Of a stretch of 34,478 nt of DNA, positions 9,463-17,794 are shown in pieces. The DNA lies in the NCBI GenBank assembly GCA_964520055.1, contig CAZFME010000009.1:1-34478 (forward strand). The letters run 5' to 3'. How positions within the stretch are numbered: the stretch's first letter is position 1; every line of letters begins with the position of its first letter. This DNA is from DUNY01 sp964520055. GTDB taxonomy: Bacteria; Bacillota; Thermosediminibacteria; Thermosediminibacterales; Tepidanaerobacteraceae. Made by a program: the position numbers and the translations under genes. The notes below the pieces were generated by a model. It was not told where the DNA came from and searched no databases. It saw only the letters and a program-made list of their open reading frames with translations.

Positions 9463-10869
9463 TTGACAGGTAATAATAATCGAATTCATTTTATCGGAAT
9501 TGGCGGTACAGGCATGAGCGGTATAGCAAAAATTTTGATGAATATGGGATATACTGTTTCCGGTTCTGATTTGAAAGTATCTGAAGCTTTGATTCGACTT
9601 CAGGACGCCGGTGCTCAGGTTTTTATCGGTCATCATGTCTCAAATGTCGAAGGAGCAGACACGGTGGTGGTGTCATCTGCTATTCCAAAATCCAATCCGG
9701 AATACGTAACAGCCATAAAGTCCAATATTCCGGTAGTACATCGAGCTGATATGTTAAGCTTGTTGATGTCTCCCAAAAAGGGAATTGCAGTATCAGGAGC
9801 CCATGGGAAAACGACTACCACATCAATGATATCCTTGATAATGGAAAAGAATGGATTCGACCCTACTGTCATAATTGGTGGTGAATTGAACGATATAGGG
9901 GGAAATGCCACTTTAGGGAAAGGGGAATATCTTGTGGCTGAAGCTGATGAAAGTGACGGCTCCTTCATAAAGTTAAACCCTTATATCGCGGTTATAACCA
10001 ATATAGAAAATGACCATATGGACTATTATAAAGATATGGATACTATGAAAAAAGCCTTTAAAACATTTGCAGGCAATGTTAAAAAAGACGGTTTTATCAT
10101 TTTGGGAAATGATAATAAACACGTTCGCGAGATGATAAAAGATATTGACAAAGAGTATTATACCTTTGGAATGGATTATCCATCGGATTTCATGCCTAAA
10201 AATATAAGGATGGACGGACTGATAACCCGCTTTGACATATACTTCAGAGAAAAATTATTGGGGGAAATGCAGCTAAATGTGCCCGGTCTGCATAATATTT
10301 TTAATGCAACAGCAGCAGTAGCCGTTGGAAATCGTATAGGTATAAGTGTAGAAGGTATGATTGAAGCAATAAAAACTTTTCAAGGGGTCCAGCGTAGATT
10401 TCAAATCATTGGTGACGTAGGAGGAATAAAAGTAATTGATGATTATGCTCATCATCCTACGGAGATAAGGGCTACATTGAAGGCAGCAAGAAGCTTGAGC
10501 CCTAGAAAGATATATGCAATATTTCAGCCACATAGGTATACCAGAACTCAACTTTTGGCCAAAGAATTCGGAACCGCTTTTATTGATGCTGATGAGGTAA
10601 TTATAACCAGTATATACAGTGCAGGAGAAAAACCGATCAATGGAGTATCTGAGACACTTATAATTGATTCTGTTCAAAAAAACGGTAAAAAAGTTGTGTT
10701 TGTAGAAAAAAAAGAAGATATTGTCGACTATATAATTGATGAGGTTATGCCGGGAGATTACATTTTGACTATAGGGGCAGGAGATGTAAGTGATACAGCC
10801 TATAGTATTGTTGATAAATTAAAGACTTGCCCGAAGGAGGTAATCGGTAACATTCCGGAGGTGAATTAA
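9463..10869 (+). CDS. murC: UDP-MurNAc:L-alanine ligase
   Basis: Cytoplasmic ATP-dependent ligase that attaches L-alanine, the first residue, to UDP-MurNAc. The N-terminal Rossmann motif GIGGTGMSG is at about residues 13-21, and the ATP loop SGAHGKTTTTS near residue 109. The reading frame is open back to a TTG at 9433, but a TTG at 9463 is preferred: AAGGAG ends 8 bases before it and the protein then begins close to the conserved HFIGIGG segment, 468 residues long. murC inside the dcw cluster between murG and murA is not the Bacillus order but occurs in Clostridia. Confidence 0.93.
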   Translation: MTGNNNRIHFIGIGGTGMSGIAKILMNMGYTVSGSDLKVSEALIRLQDAGAQVFIGHHVSNVEGADTVVVSSAIPKSNPEYVTAIKSNIPVVHRADMLSLLMSPKKGIAVSGAHGKTTTTSMISLIMEKNGFDPTVIIGGELNDIGGNATLGKGEYLVAEADESDGSFIKLNPYIAVITNIENDHMDYYKDMDTMKKAFKTFAGNVKKDGFIILGNDNKHVREMIKDIDKEYYTFGMDYPSDFMPKNIRMDGLITRFDIYFREKLLGEMQLNVPGLHNIFNATAAVAVGNRIGISVEGMIEAIKTFQGVQRRFQIIGDVGGIKVIDDYAHHPTEIRATLKAARSLSPRKIYAIFQPHRYTRTQLLAKEFGTAFIDADEVIITSIYSAGEKPINGVSETLIIDSVQKNGKKVVFVEKKEDIVDYIIDEVMPGDYILTIGAGDVSDTAYSIVDKLKTCPKEVIGNIPEVN

Positions 10870-10875
10870 GCGGGG

Positions 10876-12132
10876 ATGTATATTATAAAAGGCGGAGAAA
10901 CTCTTTCTGGGAAAATAAAAGTTCAGGGTTCTAAAAATTCCAGTCTCCCTATTTTGGCTGCCACAATACTAAATGGTAAGAAGAACACGATTAGTGATGT
11001 GCCGGAAATCAAAGACATTGAAGTTATGGCCAAGATCTTATCATATTTAGGTGCCGAGATAGCAAAAAAGGAAAATCTCATTGAAATTGATTCTAAAAAT
11101 GTTAATTGTTGCAATGTTCCTGAACACCTGATGAGAGAGATGCGGTCTTCCATAGTCCTTATGGGTGCCCTGTTAGGTAGGTTTGGGAATGTTGAAGTAT
11201 CATATCCCGGTGGCTGTGAAATAGGCCCTAGGCCTATAGACCTACATTTAAAGGGACTTGCATTAATGGGCGTAAAATTCAGTGAGGGTCACGGTTTTAT
11301 TTACGCAAAAACCGATCAACTGAAAGGAGCCGACATTCATTTAGACTTTCCAAGTGTAGGTACTACAGAAAATCTAATGTTGGCAGGGGTTTTAGCTAAA
11401 GGGACTACCATGATAAGAAATGTTGCAAAAGAACCGGAAATTGTAGATTTACAAAACTTCTTAAACCGAATGGGTGCTCATATAAAAGGAGCGGGTACCG
11501 ATACCATAAAAATAGAAGGCTGCGAAATCAGCGACTTAAAACCGGTAAAGGACTACTCAATAATTCCCGACAGAATTGCAGCGGGGACATATCTTGTAGC
11601 GGCGGCCATTACAAAAGGTCATATTTTGCTGACAAATATCATTACTGAACATTTGGAGCCAATCCTGGCTAAACTAAGGGAAATGGGCTGTGTGATAAAC
11701 TGCAGTAACGGTGCAATTGAATTGTATGTAGATAAACCTTTAAATTCATTGGACAGTTTGAGGACGTTGCCATATCCGGGATTTCCCACTGATATGCAGG
11801 CTCCGATGATGGCCCTTTTATCTACAGTGGAAGGCACTTCAATTCTTACGGAAACAGTTTTTGAAAATAGATTTAAACATGCACAGGAGCTTAGAAGAAT
11901 GGGAGCGAACGTATCCATAAATGGGAATACTGCGATTATTAAAGGAGTAAAAAAACTTACCGGTGCCATGGTCGAAGCAAAGGATCTCAGGGCAGGTGCA
12001 GCACTTATCATGGCTGCTCTGGCTGCTGAAGGGGAAACCCATGTGGAAGGTGTCTGTCATGTGGAACGAGGATATGAAAATATAGAACAAAACTTGGCAG
12101 CTTTGGGGGCTAAAATTATCAAAAAATACTAA
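10876..12132 (+). CDS. murA: UDP-GlcNAc 1-carboxyvinyltransferase
   Basis: Catalyses the first committed step of peptidoglycan synthesis, transferring enolpyruvate from PEP to UDP-GlcNAc in the cytoplasm; the known target of fosfomycin. It is the two-domain EPSP-synthase fold, 418 residues. The KxxQGSKNSSLP motif is near residue 15, and the catalytic cysteine is Cys114 in GGCEIGPRPID. Cys at this position means the drug-sensitive form of the active site is kept. The start at 10876 has GGAGG 14 bases upstream, which is rather far. A hairpin terminator follows the stop. Confidence 0.95.
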   Translation: MYIIKGGETLSGKIKVQGSKNSSLPILAATILNGKKNTISDVPEIKDIEVMAKILSYLGAEIAKKENLIEIDSKNVNCCNVPEHLMREMRSSIVLMGALLGRFGNVEVSYPGGCEIGPRPIDLHLKGLALMGVKFSEGHGFIYAKTDQLKGADIHLDFPSVGTTENLMLAGVLAKGTTMIRNVAKEPEIVDLQNFLNRMGAHIKGAGTDTIKIEGCEISDLKPVKDYSIIPDRIAAGTYLVAAAITKGHILLTNIITEHLEPILAKLREMGCVINCSNGAIELYVDKPLNSLDSLRTLPYPGFPTDMQAPMMALLSTVEGTSILTETVFENRFKHAQELRRMGANVSINGNTAIIKGVKKLTGAMVEAKDLRAGAALIMAALAAEGETHVEGVCHVERGYENIEQNLAALGAKIIKKY

Positions 12133-12162
12133 ATAATTTATACAAAATTTCAATATATTAGA

Positions 12163-12212
12163 ATTTACTGCAAAAAAACAGTCATTACATTTGCAGTAAA
12201 TATTATTTTTTA
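12163..12212 (+). terminator. Hairpin terminator between murA and ftsQ
   Basis: A perfect 12-bp inverted repeat (ATTTACTGCAAA at 12163-12174 with TTTGCAGTAAAT at 12190-12201) surrounds a 15-base loop and is followed by ATTATTTTTT. The stem is AT-rich, so it may be only a partial terminator. It suggests that ftsQ onward has a separate promoter or lower read-through. Confidence 0.6.
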
Positions 12213-12233
12213 AAAAAGGGACAAGTGGTTGTT

Positions 12234-13034
12234 ATGCGCAAATGGAATCAAACCAAGTACAATAATTACAGGGAAAGAAAAAAAAGGAAGATTAGCTATA
12301 AAAGACTATTGTTGTCGCTTGGTTTTTTATGTATAATAACATTAATGTCAATGGCTTATGGCTCTTTGTTTGCAGTTGAAGATATCCACGTAATAGGAAA
12401 TAAAAATATAGCCACTGAAAATATAGTATCAGCCATTGATTATTATATTGACATGAATCTACTGTCAGTCAAACCTGAAGAAGTAAAACGAGCGATACAG
12501 GAAACAATTCCTATTGAAACTGTCAATGTTCGGTATAAACTCCCCCATACTCTTATTCTTGAAGTCAAAGAAAGGGAGATTTCAGCTGCCTTAAATCACT
12601 TGAATGGTTTTGCATTGATAGATACTAAGGGTTTTGTTATCAAATTGACATCAAAGCTTGAAAATTATTCTGTTCCTATAGTTACCGGTCTCAAAGTGGT
12701 TGATGCTAAAGTCGCAGAGAAACCTGTATGTGAAGAAAACACGGTGCATTTCGAAGCGCTGCTCGGGTTGATCGAATCCTTAAAACCAATTTTGCAGGAG
12801 CTTTCGGAAATTAATCTGGTGATTGATGAAAATCGTGAAACAGCCTTTTATTTATATACTTTAGATGGCTACCAGATATTTTTAGGTGAATGTGATGATA
12901 AAAAAATAACAACTTTACAGGAATTATTGATGGATATAAGAAAGAAGAATATAGGAAAGGGCTTACTGGACATCAGTCACAATACACCAATTTTCAAACC
13001 TTTTGATACAGAAACCGGGGAGGAGAGGAGGTAG
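12234..13034 (+). CDS. ftsQ: Cell division protein FtsQ/DivIB
   Basis: Bitopic membrane protein of the divisome that links early and late division proteins (with FtsL/DivIC and FtsB). The N-terminus is very basic (lysine- and arginine-rich, residues 1-27), followed by one membrane segment at about residues 28-48 and a POTRA-like domain beginning VEDIHVIGNKNI. The ATG at 12234 is preferred to an in-frame GTG at 12225, which would lie only 3 bases from AAGGGA. Length is 266 residues. It is followed 4 bases later by the DUF881 gene, as in many Clostridia. Confidence 0.85.
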   Translation: MRKWNQTKYNNYRERKKRKISYKRLLLSLGFLCIITLMSMAYGSLFAVEDIHVIGNKNIATENIVSAIDYYIDMNLLSVKPEEVKRAIQETIPIETVNVRYKLPHTLILEVKEREISAALNHLNGFALIDTKGFVIKLTSKLENYSVPIVTGLKVVDAKVAEKPVCEENTVHFEALLGLIESLKPILQELSEINLVIDENRETAFYLYTLDGYQIFLGECDDKKITTLQELLMDIRKKNIGKGLLDISHNTPIFKPFDTETGEERR

Positions 13035-13037
13035 ATT

Positions 13038-13769
13038 ATGAAGAACACTACTAAAGCACACTTTGTCATATCAATCGTCTGCTTTATATTGGGTATGTTG
13101 CTTGTAGCTCAGTTCAGAAGTGTGCAGATAAGCGGTGGAACCGCAACTTCCTTTCAGAGAGCTCAGGAACTTTCCACACAATTGAAAACCGTTATCGAAG
13201 AACGTGACAATTATAAAAAAGAACTATTGGAGCTTAGAAATAGAATCACTGAGTATGAAAACGCAGCTTCTCAAATAAGTGGCTTAACCGATGCTATGAA
13301 AAAGGAATTGGAAAAAGTCCGTATGAATGCTGGGTTAATTGCAGGAACCGGGCAAGGAGTCGTTATCACCCTTGATGACAGTAATTTACCACGGCAGCCC
13401 GGTGAAGATCCAAACTTGTTTTTAATCCATGATGAGGACCTTTTAAAAGTAATTAATGAATTATTCGCTGCCGGTGCAGAGGCTGTTTCAGTAAACGGAC
13501 AACGCATAATAACCAATAGTGAGATTAGATGTGTGGGGCCCACAATTATTATTAATTCGATAAATTTAGCACCTCCTTTTATTATCCAGGCTGTAGGCGA
13601 CCCTGATATCCTGGAGACGTCCTTAAAAATGCGAGGGGGAGTTATCGAGTCACTGCAGGTCTTCGGAATCCAGGTTAATATAAAAAAGCAAGATAAGGTC
13701 GACATGCCCGCTTATACTGGTCCCATCCAGTTTAATTACTTGAAACCTGTGAAGGCAGGTGAAAAGTAA
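13038..13769 (+). CDS. DUF881 family protein (YlxW/YlxX-like)
   Basis: Membrane-anchored extracytoplasmic protein of unknown biochemical role, of the DUF881 family that sits next to ftsQ and sbp in many Firmicutes. One N-terminal membrane segment (residues 8-23), a coiled-coil-like stretch rich in Glu, Lys and Leu (about 35-95), then the DUF881 domain with AGTGQGVVITLDDS and the GAEAVSVNGQRI segments. Length is 243 residues. ATG at 13038 follows GAGGAGG. Its conserved place between ftsQ and ftsA hints at a division link, but this is inference only. Confidence 0.85.
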   Translation: MKNTTKAHFVISIVCFILGMLLVAQFRSVQISGGTATSFQRAQELSTQLKTVIEERDNYKKELLELRNRITEYENAASQISGLTDAMKKELEKVRMNAGLIAGTGQGVVITLDDSNLPRQPGEDPNLFLIHDEDLLKVINELFAAGAEAVSVNGQRIITNSEIRCVGPTIIINSINLAPPFIIQAVGDPDILETSLKMRGGVIESLQVFGIQVNIKKQDKVDMPAYTGPIQFNYLKPVKAGEK

Positions 13770-13770
13770 T

Positions 13771-14124
13771 ATGATATATTCATTGATAGGTCTTATATTT
13801 GGTTTATTGGTAGGTTTTTATTCACCTATTACAGTGCCTACAATATATGCACCCTATGTTTCAATTTCAATTTTAGCGGCCTTAGACTCGGTTTTTGGCG
13901 GTATTAGGGCATTAGAAGAAGATTGTTTTGATACCAATATATTCATAACCGGATTTTTCAGCAATGCATTAATAGCAGGATTCCTAGCCTATTTTGGTGA
14001 TCGGCTAGGGATACAGCTGTACCTTGCTGCAATTTTTGCTTTTGGTGTAAGGATATTTCAAAATCTTGCCATTATACGTCGAAGCATAATTAAAAGGGTA
14101 TTTTTTAAAAACAATAAAAAATAA
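13771..14124 (+). CDS. sbp: Small basic protein, DUF1290 family
   Basis: Small integral membrane protein of 117 residues with about three hydrophobic segments and a basic C-terminus (RRSIIKRVFFKNNKK). It matches the DUF1290 'small basic protein' next to divIB/ftsA in Bacillus and Clostridia, whose function is not established. The frame extends upstream to a GTG at 13759 that overlaps the end of the DUF881 gene, but the ATG at 13771 with AAGGCAGG upstream and the sequence MIYSLIGLIFG is the better start. Confidence 0.85.
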   Translation: MIYSLIGLIFGLLVGFYSPITVPTIYAPYVSISILAALDSVFGGIRALEEDCFDTNIFITGFFSNALIAGFLAYFGDRLGIQLYLAAIFAFGVRIFQNLAIIRRSIIKRVFFKNNKK

Positions 14125-14198
14125 AAAGGAAATTCTATTTATATGTTGAATTTTAATACTTGAAGCAACCTGCCCGACAGGGAAGGGGAGGTGTAAGT

Positions 14199-15416
14199 TT
14201 GGGAAAAAGCAACATCATAGCCAGTCTGGACCTGGGAACATCAAAAACTTGTTGCATGGTGGGTGAAGTAACTCGCTCAGGAGATATAGATGTATTAGGA
14301 TATGGCATTTCTGCAGCGTCAGGAATCAAAAAAGGCACTGTTATAAACATTGATTTAGTTATTCAAAGTATAGTAAAAGCCGTTGAACTTGCCGAACAAA
14401 TGTCAAATACAAAAATAAGCCATGTGGCGGTAGGGTTGTCTGGAGTTAATATTTCGCTGTTAACAAACCGTGGGGTTGTTGCTATTCCCAGAAATGAAGG
14501 TGAAATAACCCCTCAAGATGTGGAAAGAGTAATTCAGGCTGCTAAAATAATGGCCATACCTTATGATCAAGAGATTATAGATGTTATACCTCGGGAGTTT
14601 ATAGTGGATGGATGTGATGGTATAAAGGACCCGGTGGGGATGATAGGGACAAGGCTTGAAGTTTCAGCATGTATAGTGGTGGGTCTTTTGACAGCAATAC
14701 AAAATATTGTGCGCTGTGTACAGAAGGCGGGTTTATCTGTAGAATCCATGATTTTGAAACCATTGGCGGCAGCTGAAATGCTGCTTACAGAAGATGAAAT
14801 GGACATGGGTGTAGTATTGGTAGATGTTGGTGCTGGTACCACTGAGATTGCTGTATTTCAGGAAGGCTGTATTACAGCTTATGAAATGATTCCAATGGGT
14901 GGAGATTTTATTACGAATGATATAGCTATTGGGCTGCGACTACCATATTCTCAAGCCGAAGAAATCAAATGTAAATATGCATGTGCACTGTCACATCTGG
15001 CTTCTGACAAACCGGATATAGAAATACAAAGTCTGGGTGATTCTGTTTCCAGAAAAATCTCCCAGCAGGATTTGACTGCCATTGTAAAACCACGTGTTCA
15101 AGAGATTTTATCATATATGAACAACTGCATACAAGGTTTTAATCTAAAAACCATGTTACCTGCCGGCATTGTTTTCACTGGCGGCGGCCTTGTACATATT
15201 AAAGGATATTTGGAAATGTCCCAGCAATTACTGGAACTACCTGTAAGATTGGGGACTACTGATTCGTATGACAGAGAGCAGACTTTTACGGTGGCTTTAG
15301 GTCTTTTAAATTATATTATTAAACATAGGGCTTTTTATATAGGTTCAACTGCGAAAGAAAGGTCGGCTTATGGATTTTTAGAAAGAGCAAAGCGAATATT
15401 AAAAGAGTATTTTTAA
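14199..15416 (+). CDS. ftsA: Cell division protein FtsA
   Basis: Actin-like ATPase that tethers FtsZ to the membrane. It begins IIASLDLGTSKT (phosphate-1 motif), continues with the 1C-type domain, has VLVDVGAGTTEIAVF near residue 217 (phosphate-2), and GIVFTGGGLVHIKG near 330 (adenosine). A basic C-terminal segment (ERAKRILKEYF) is a likely membrane-binding amphipathic helix. The frame is open back to a TTG at 14160, but the TTG at 14199 follows GGGGAGGTG at proper distance, giving 405 residues. ftsZ begins 18 bases after the stop. Confidence 0.93.
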   Translation: MGKSNIIASLDLGTSKTCCMVGEVTRSGDIDVLGYGISAASGIKKGTVINIDLVIQSIVKAVELAEQMSNTKISHVAVGLSGVNISLLTNRGVVAIPRNEGEITPQDVERVIQAAKIMAIPYDQEIIDVIPREFIVDGCDGIKDPVGMIGTRLEVSACIVVGLLTAIQNIVRCVQKAGLSVESMILKPLAAAEMLLTEDEMDMGVVLVDVGAGTTEIAVFQEGCITAYEMIPMGGDFITNDIAIGLRLPYSQAEEIKCKYACALSHLASDKPDIEIQSLGDSVSRKISQQDLTAIVKPRVQEILSYMNNCIQGFNLKTMLPAGIVFTGGGLVHIKGYLEMSQQLLELPVRLGTTDSYDREQTFTVALGLLNYIIKHRAFYIGSTAKERSAYGFLERAKRILKEYF

Positions 15417-15434
15417 AGTTTGGGAGGTATTAAC

Positions 15435-16487
15435 GTGCTGGATTTTGATGTGGAGTTGGAACAATTTGCTAATATCAAGGTCATAGGAATTGGTGGAGGT
15501 GGCAATAACGCAATAAACCGGATGATAGATGCAGGTCTGAAAGGGGTAGAGTTCATTTCGGTTAATACTGATGCCCAGGCTCTTTATTCATCCAAAGCCG
15601 ATAAAAAAATTCAAATAGGTGAGAAGCTTACAAAAGGGCTTGGCGCAGGAGCTAATCCCGAAATCGGCAAAAAAGCGGCTGAAGAGAGCAAAGATGTAGT
15701 TGAGGAATCTCTTAAGGGTGCCGATATGATTTTTATTACAGCAGGGATGGGTGGGGGAACAGGTACCGGTGCGGCACCTATAGTTGCCGAAATTTCCAAG
15801 AATCTTGGCATATTAACAGTAGGTGTCGTAACAAAACCTTTCACCTTTGAAGGTAAAAAGCGCCAAACTAATGCAGAAATTGGAATAACCGATATAAAAA
15901 ATAATGTCGATACTTTGATTACTATTCCCAATGACAGGTTGCTGTCAATAGCAGAAAAAAAGACTTCTATACTCGAAGCTTTCAAGATGGCTGATGATGT
16001 GCTAAGACAAGGTGTTCAAGGTATTTCGGATTTAATCGCCGTACCTGGTTTAATCAATCTGGATTTTGCCGACGTTAAGACAATAATGTTGAGCACCGGT
16101 CTTGCACACATGGGAATTGGCAAGGGATCCGGAGAGAAGCGGGCTACTGAAGCGGCAAAACAAGCCATATCAAGTCCTTTACTGGAAACTTCCATAGAAG
16201 GGGCCAAAGGTGTGCTGTTAAACATTACAGGAGGAGCAAACCTTGGCTTACTTGAAGTTAATGAGGCTGCCGAACTTATTTCGTCAGTTGCCGATCCCGA
16301 AGCTAATATAATATTTGGAGCAGTTATCGATGAAAAACTACAGGATGAAATAAGGATTACAGTAATTGCAACAGGCTTTGATAAGGTAAAGGAGAAATCT
16401 CTGGAAATAGAAGAATTTGAGGTAGGCCATTTTATGGATGAAGACCTGGATATTCCCGCATTCTTGAGGAGGAATAGAAAAAGATAA
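15435..16487 (+). CDS. ftsZ: Cell division protein FtsZ
   Basis: Tubulin-like GTPase that forms the Z ring. Motifs seen are IGGGGNNAINRM at about residues 19-30, the tubulin signature GGGTGTGAAP at about 107-116, and the C-terminal peptide DIPAFLRRNRKR, the known contact site for FtsA and other partners. The linker is short; length is 350 residues. The GTG at 15435 is chosen over an upstream TTG at 15420 because GGGAGG (15422-15427) is 7 bases ahead of the GTG and would lie inside the longer reading. A strong terminator overlaps the stop. Confidence 0.96.
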   Translation: MLDFDVELEQFANIKVIGIGGGGNNAINRMIDAGLKGVEFISVNTDAQALYSSKADKKIQIGEKLTKGLGAGANPEIGKKAAEESKDVVEESLKGADMIFITAGMGGGTGTGAAPIVAEISKNLGILTVGVVTKPFTFEGKKRQTNAEIGITDIKNNVDTLITIPNDRLLSIAEKKTSILEAFKMADDVLRQGVQGISDLIAVPGLINLDFADVKTIMLSTGLAHMGIGKGSGEKRATEAAKQAISSPLLETSIEGAKGVLLNITGGANLGLLEVNEAAELISSVADPEANIIFGAVIDEKLQDEIRITVIATGFDKVKEKSLEIEEFEVGHFMDEDLDIPAFLRRNRKR

Positions 16488-16515
16488 GAGCGTAAAAACG
16501 CTCTTATCTTTTTCT
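16480..16515 (+). terminator. Terminator after ftsZ
   Basis: A 13-bp stem (AAAGATAAGAGCG at 16480-16492 with CGCTCTTATCTTT at 16499-16511) around a TAAAAA loop is followed by TTCT. The left arm includes the ftsZ stop codon. It is a strong intrinsic terminator that ends the ftsQ-ftsZ transcript. Confidence 0.85.
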
Positions 16516-16757
16516 ATAAGAAAACCCTTGGTTAGACTGGGGGTTCAGTAAAGCTTTGCTTTAGTGATGAGTTTATAAAAAATAACTTCTAGGAGATAAA
16601 GTATATTTGTGGTATCTTAACTACTTATATAACAGACCCCTTTAAGGGGTAGCAAGTGGCAGACCTACTAACGCCTTTTTTAAGGCGTAGCTTAGTAAAT
16701 AAGGACCTTGTGCCCGAAAAGGAAAATCCACCGGCTAGGCCGGTGGATTTTTTTTGT
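16516..16757 (+). ncRNA. Candidate structured RNA of unknown class between ftsZ and spoIIGA
   Basis: This stretch lies between two intrinsic terminators and holds no plausible reading frame. From left to right there are several hairpins: AAAGC/GCTTT near 16550, AGATA/TATCT near 16592-16617, ACCCC/GGGGT at 16636-16650, and a nested stem TACTA-ACGCC / GGCGT-AGCT-TAGTA at about 16666-16698. It ends in a 13-bp GC-rich terminator. A weak promoter-like pair (TTTGT area and TATAAC at 16628-16633) lies inside. Since ftsZ transcription should stop at 16515, a separate transcript ending near 16757 is the simplest reading. It does not match the riboswitch or housekeeping RNA consensus sequences I know. 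Strand is set by the terminator T-run, although the stems would also form in reverse. Confidence 0.45.
16723..16756 (+). terminator. Second strong terminator upstream of spoIIGA
   Basis: A 13-bp perfect stem (AAAATCCACCGGC at 16723-16735, TAG loop, GCCGGTGGATTTT at 16739-16751) is followed by a run of T to 16755. It is a very strong intrinsic terminator with no coding sequence before it since the ftsZ terminator. Confidence 0.85.
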
Positions 16758-16770
16758 AGATGGTCAAAAA

Positions 16771-16803
16771 CTGACATTTTTTTAATAGGTTGGATGTTAA
16801 AAT
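16771..16803 (+). promoter_or_regulatory. Candidate spoIIGA-sigE promoter with a long spacer
   Basis: CTGACA (16771-16776) is followed after 21 bases by TAAAAT (16798-16803). The Bacillus subtilis spoIIG promoter is known for a similar over-long 22-bp spacer activated by Spo0A. A partial 0A-box-like GGTCAAA lies just upstream at 16762. The match is suggestive only; other placements are possible in this AT-rich region. Confidence 0.3.
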
Positions 16804-16869
16804 AATCATAATGGACAAGAATAACGAATATAAATTTTTTATAGACTGGTCTTTTTAAAAGGAGGGCAT

Positions 16870-17772
16870 ATGATTCTTTATTTTGATGTTGTGTTATTGA
16901 TCAATCTTTTGATGAATTATATAATATTATATTTTGTAGCACTGGTTTTAAATCTGAAAAGAATATTTTGCAGACTGTTTTTGGCTGCAATGTTAGGATG
17001 CTTATTTTTAATTGGGGTAATCTCGGAAAAATACATGATATTACAAACCATTCCTATCAAAATAATAATTTCTGCAGCCATGATTTTCATAAGTTTTCGT
17101 CCACACAACTTCAGAGATTTTTTAAAAACCATTGGATTTTTTTATATTATATCTTTTATGATGGGCGGAGGTGTATTGGCATTTTTTTATTTACTAAATC
17201 TTGGTCAAAACCCTTTAACCGACACCCTTATAATTAATAATATTTCAGTACCATGGTGGATATTACTAATTTCTGCCTTTACATCCTTTATATTTGTAAA
17301 ATATTTATGGCCTTTAATATACAAAATACTAACAAAGGATAAGTTATTGGCTAACATAACTATCGTTCTGGATGAAAAGCCTTTGAACATTCCTGCCCTG
17401 ATTGATACGGGTAATGATCTTTTTGACCCGGTTTCAAGTTACCCGGTTATTATTGTGGAACTGGGTGCAATTAAAAACATTTTTAGTAAAGACTTGGAGG
17501 TTATTCTTGAAAAAGGCCCGGAGGAAAGTCTTGCTGCCATAAGTGAGCTTGTATCCAAGTCTAAATGGGCTAATCGATTCAGAGTTATTCCCTTTGAAAG
17601 TATTGGAAAAAGCAAAGGCTTAATGGTAGGATTTAAACCTGATACAGTAACAATAAAACACGACAATAAAATAAAAACAACAAAGAATGCAGTAATTGGA
17701 ATTTATCAGAGGGTCCTTTCACCGGAAGGAACTTACAAGGCTCTTTTGAATCCCGTCCTTTTAAATGAATGA
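16870..17772 (+). CDS. spoIIGA: Sigma-E processing peptidase SpoIIGA
   Basis: Membrane-embedded aspartic protease that cleaves pro-sigma-E in the mother cell after a signal from the forespore (SpoIIR). Residues 1-155 form about five membrane segments. The C-terminal half is the protease domain with the catalytic DTG at residues 179-181 in ALIDTGNDLFDP. Length 300 is normal. The ATG follows AAAAGGAGGG. Its substrate gene sigE begins 22 bases after the stop, and the two are almost certainly one operon. Confidence 0.94.
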   Translation: MILYFDVVLLINLLMNYIILYFVALVLNLKRIFCRLFLAAMLGCLFLIGVISEKYMILQTIPIKIIISAAMIFISFRPHNFRDFLKTIGFFYIISFMMGGGVLAFFYLLNLGQNPLTDTLIINNISVPWWILLISAFTSFIFVKYLWPLIYKILTKDKLLANITIVLDEKPLNIPALIDTGNDLFDPVSSYPVIIVELGAIKNIFSKDLEVILEKGPEESLAAISELVSKSKWANRFRVIPFESIGKSKGLMVGFKPDTVTIKHDNKIKTTKNAVIGIYQRVLSPEGTYKALLNPVLLNE

Positions 17773-17794
17773 AAAAATTCTGGGAGGGAAAGTT

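Noticed and set aside
9118..9636. 172-codon minus-strand frame over murG/murC
   Set aside because: It is antisense to conserved coding sequence, crosses the intergenic gap, has no family resemblance and is one of many such shadow frames.
16516..16757. Known riboswitch, T-box, SRP RNA, tmRNA, 6S or RNase P RNA
   Set aside because: I compared the conserved segments I remember for these classes and found none, so I leave the class open.
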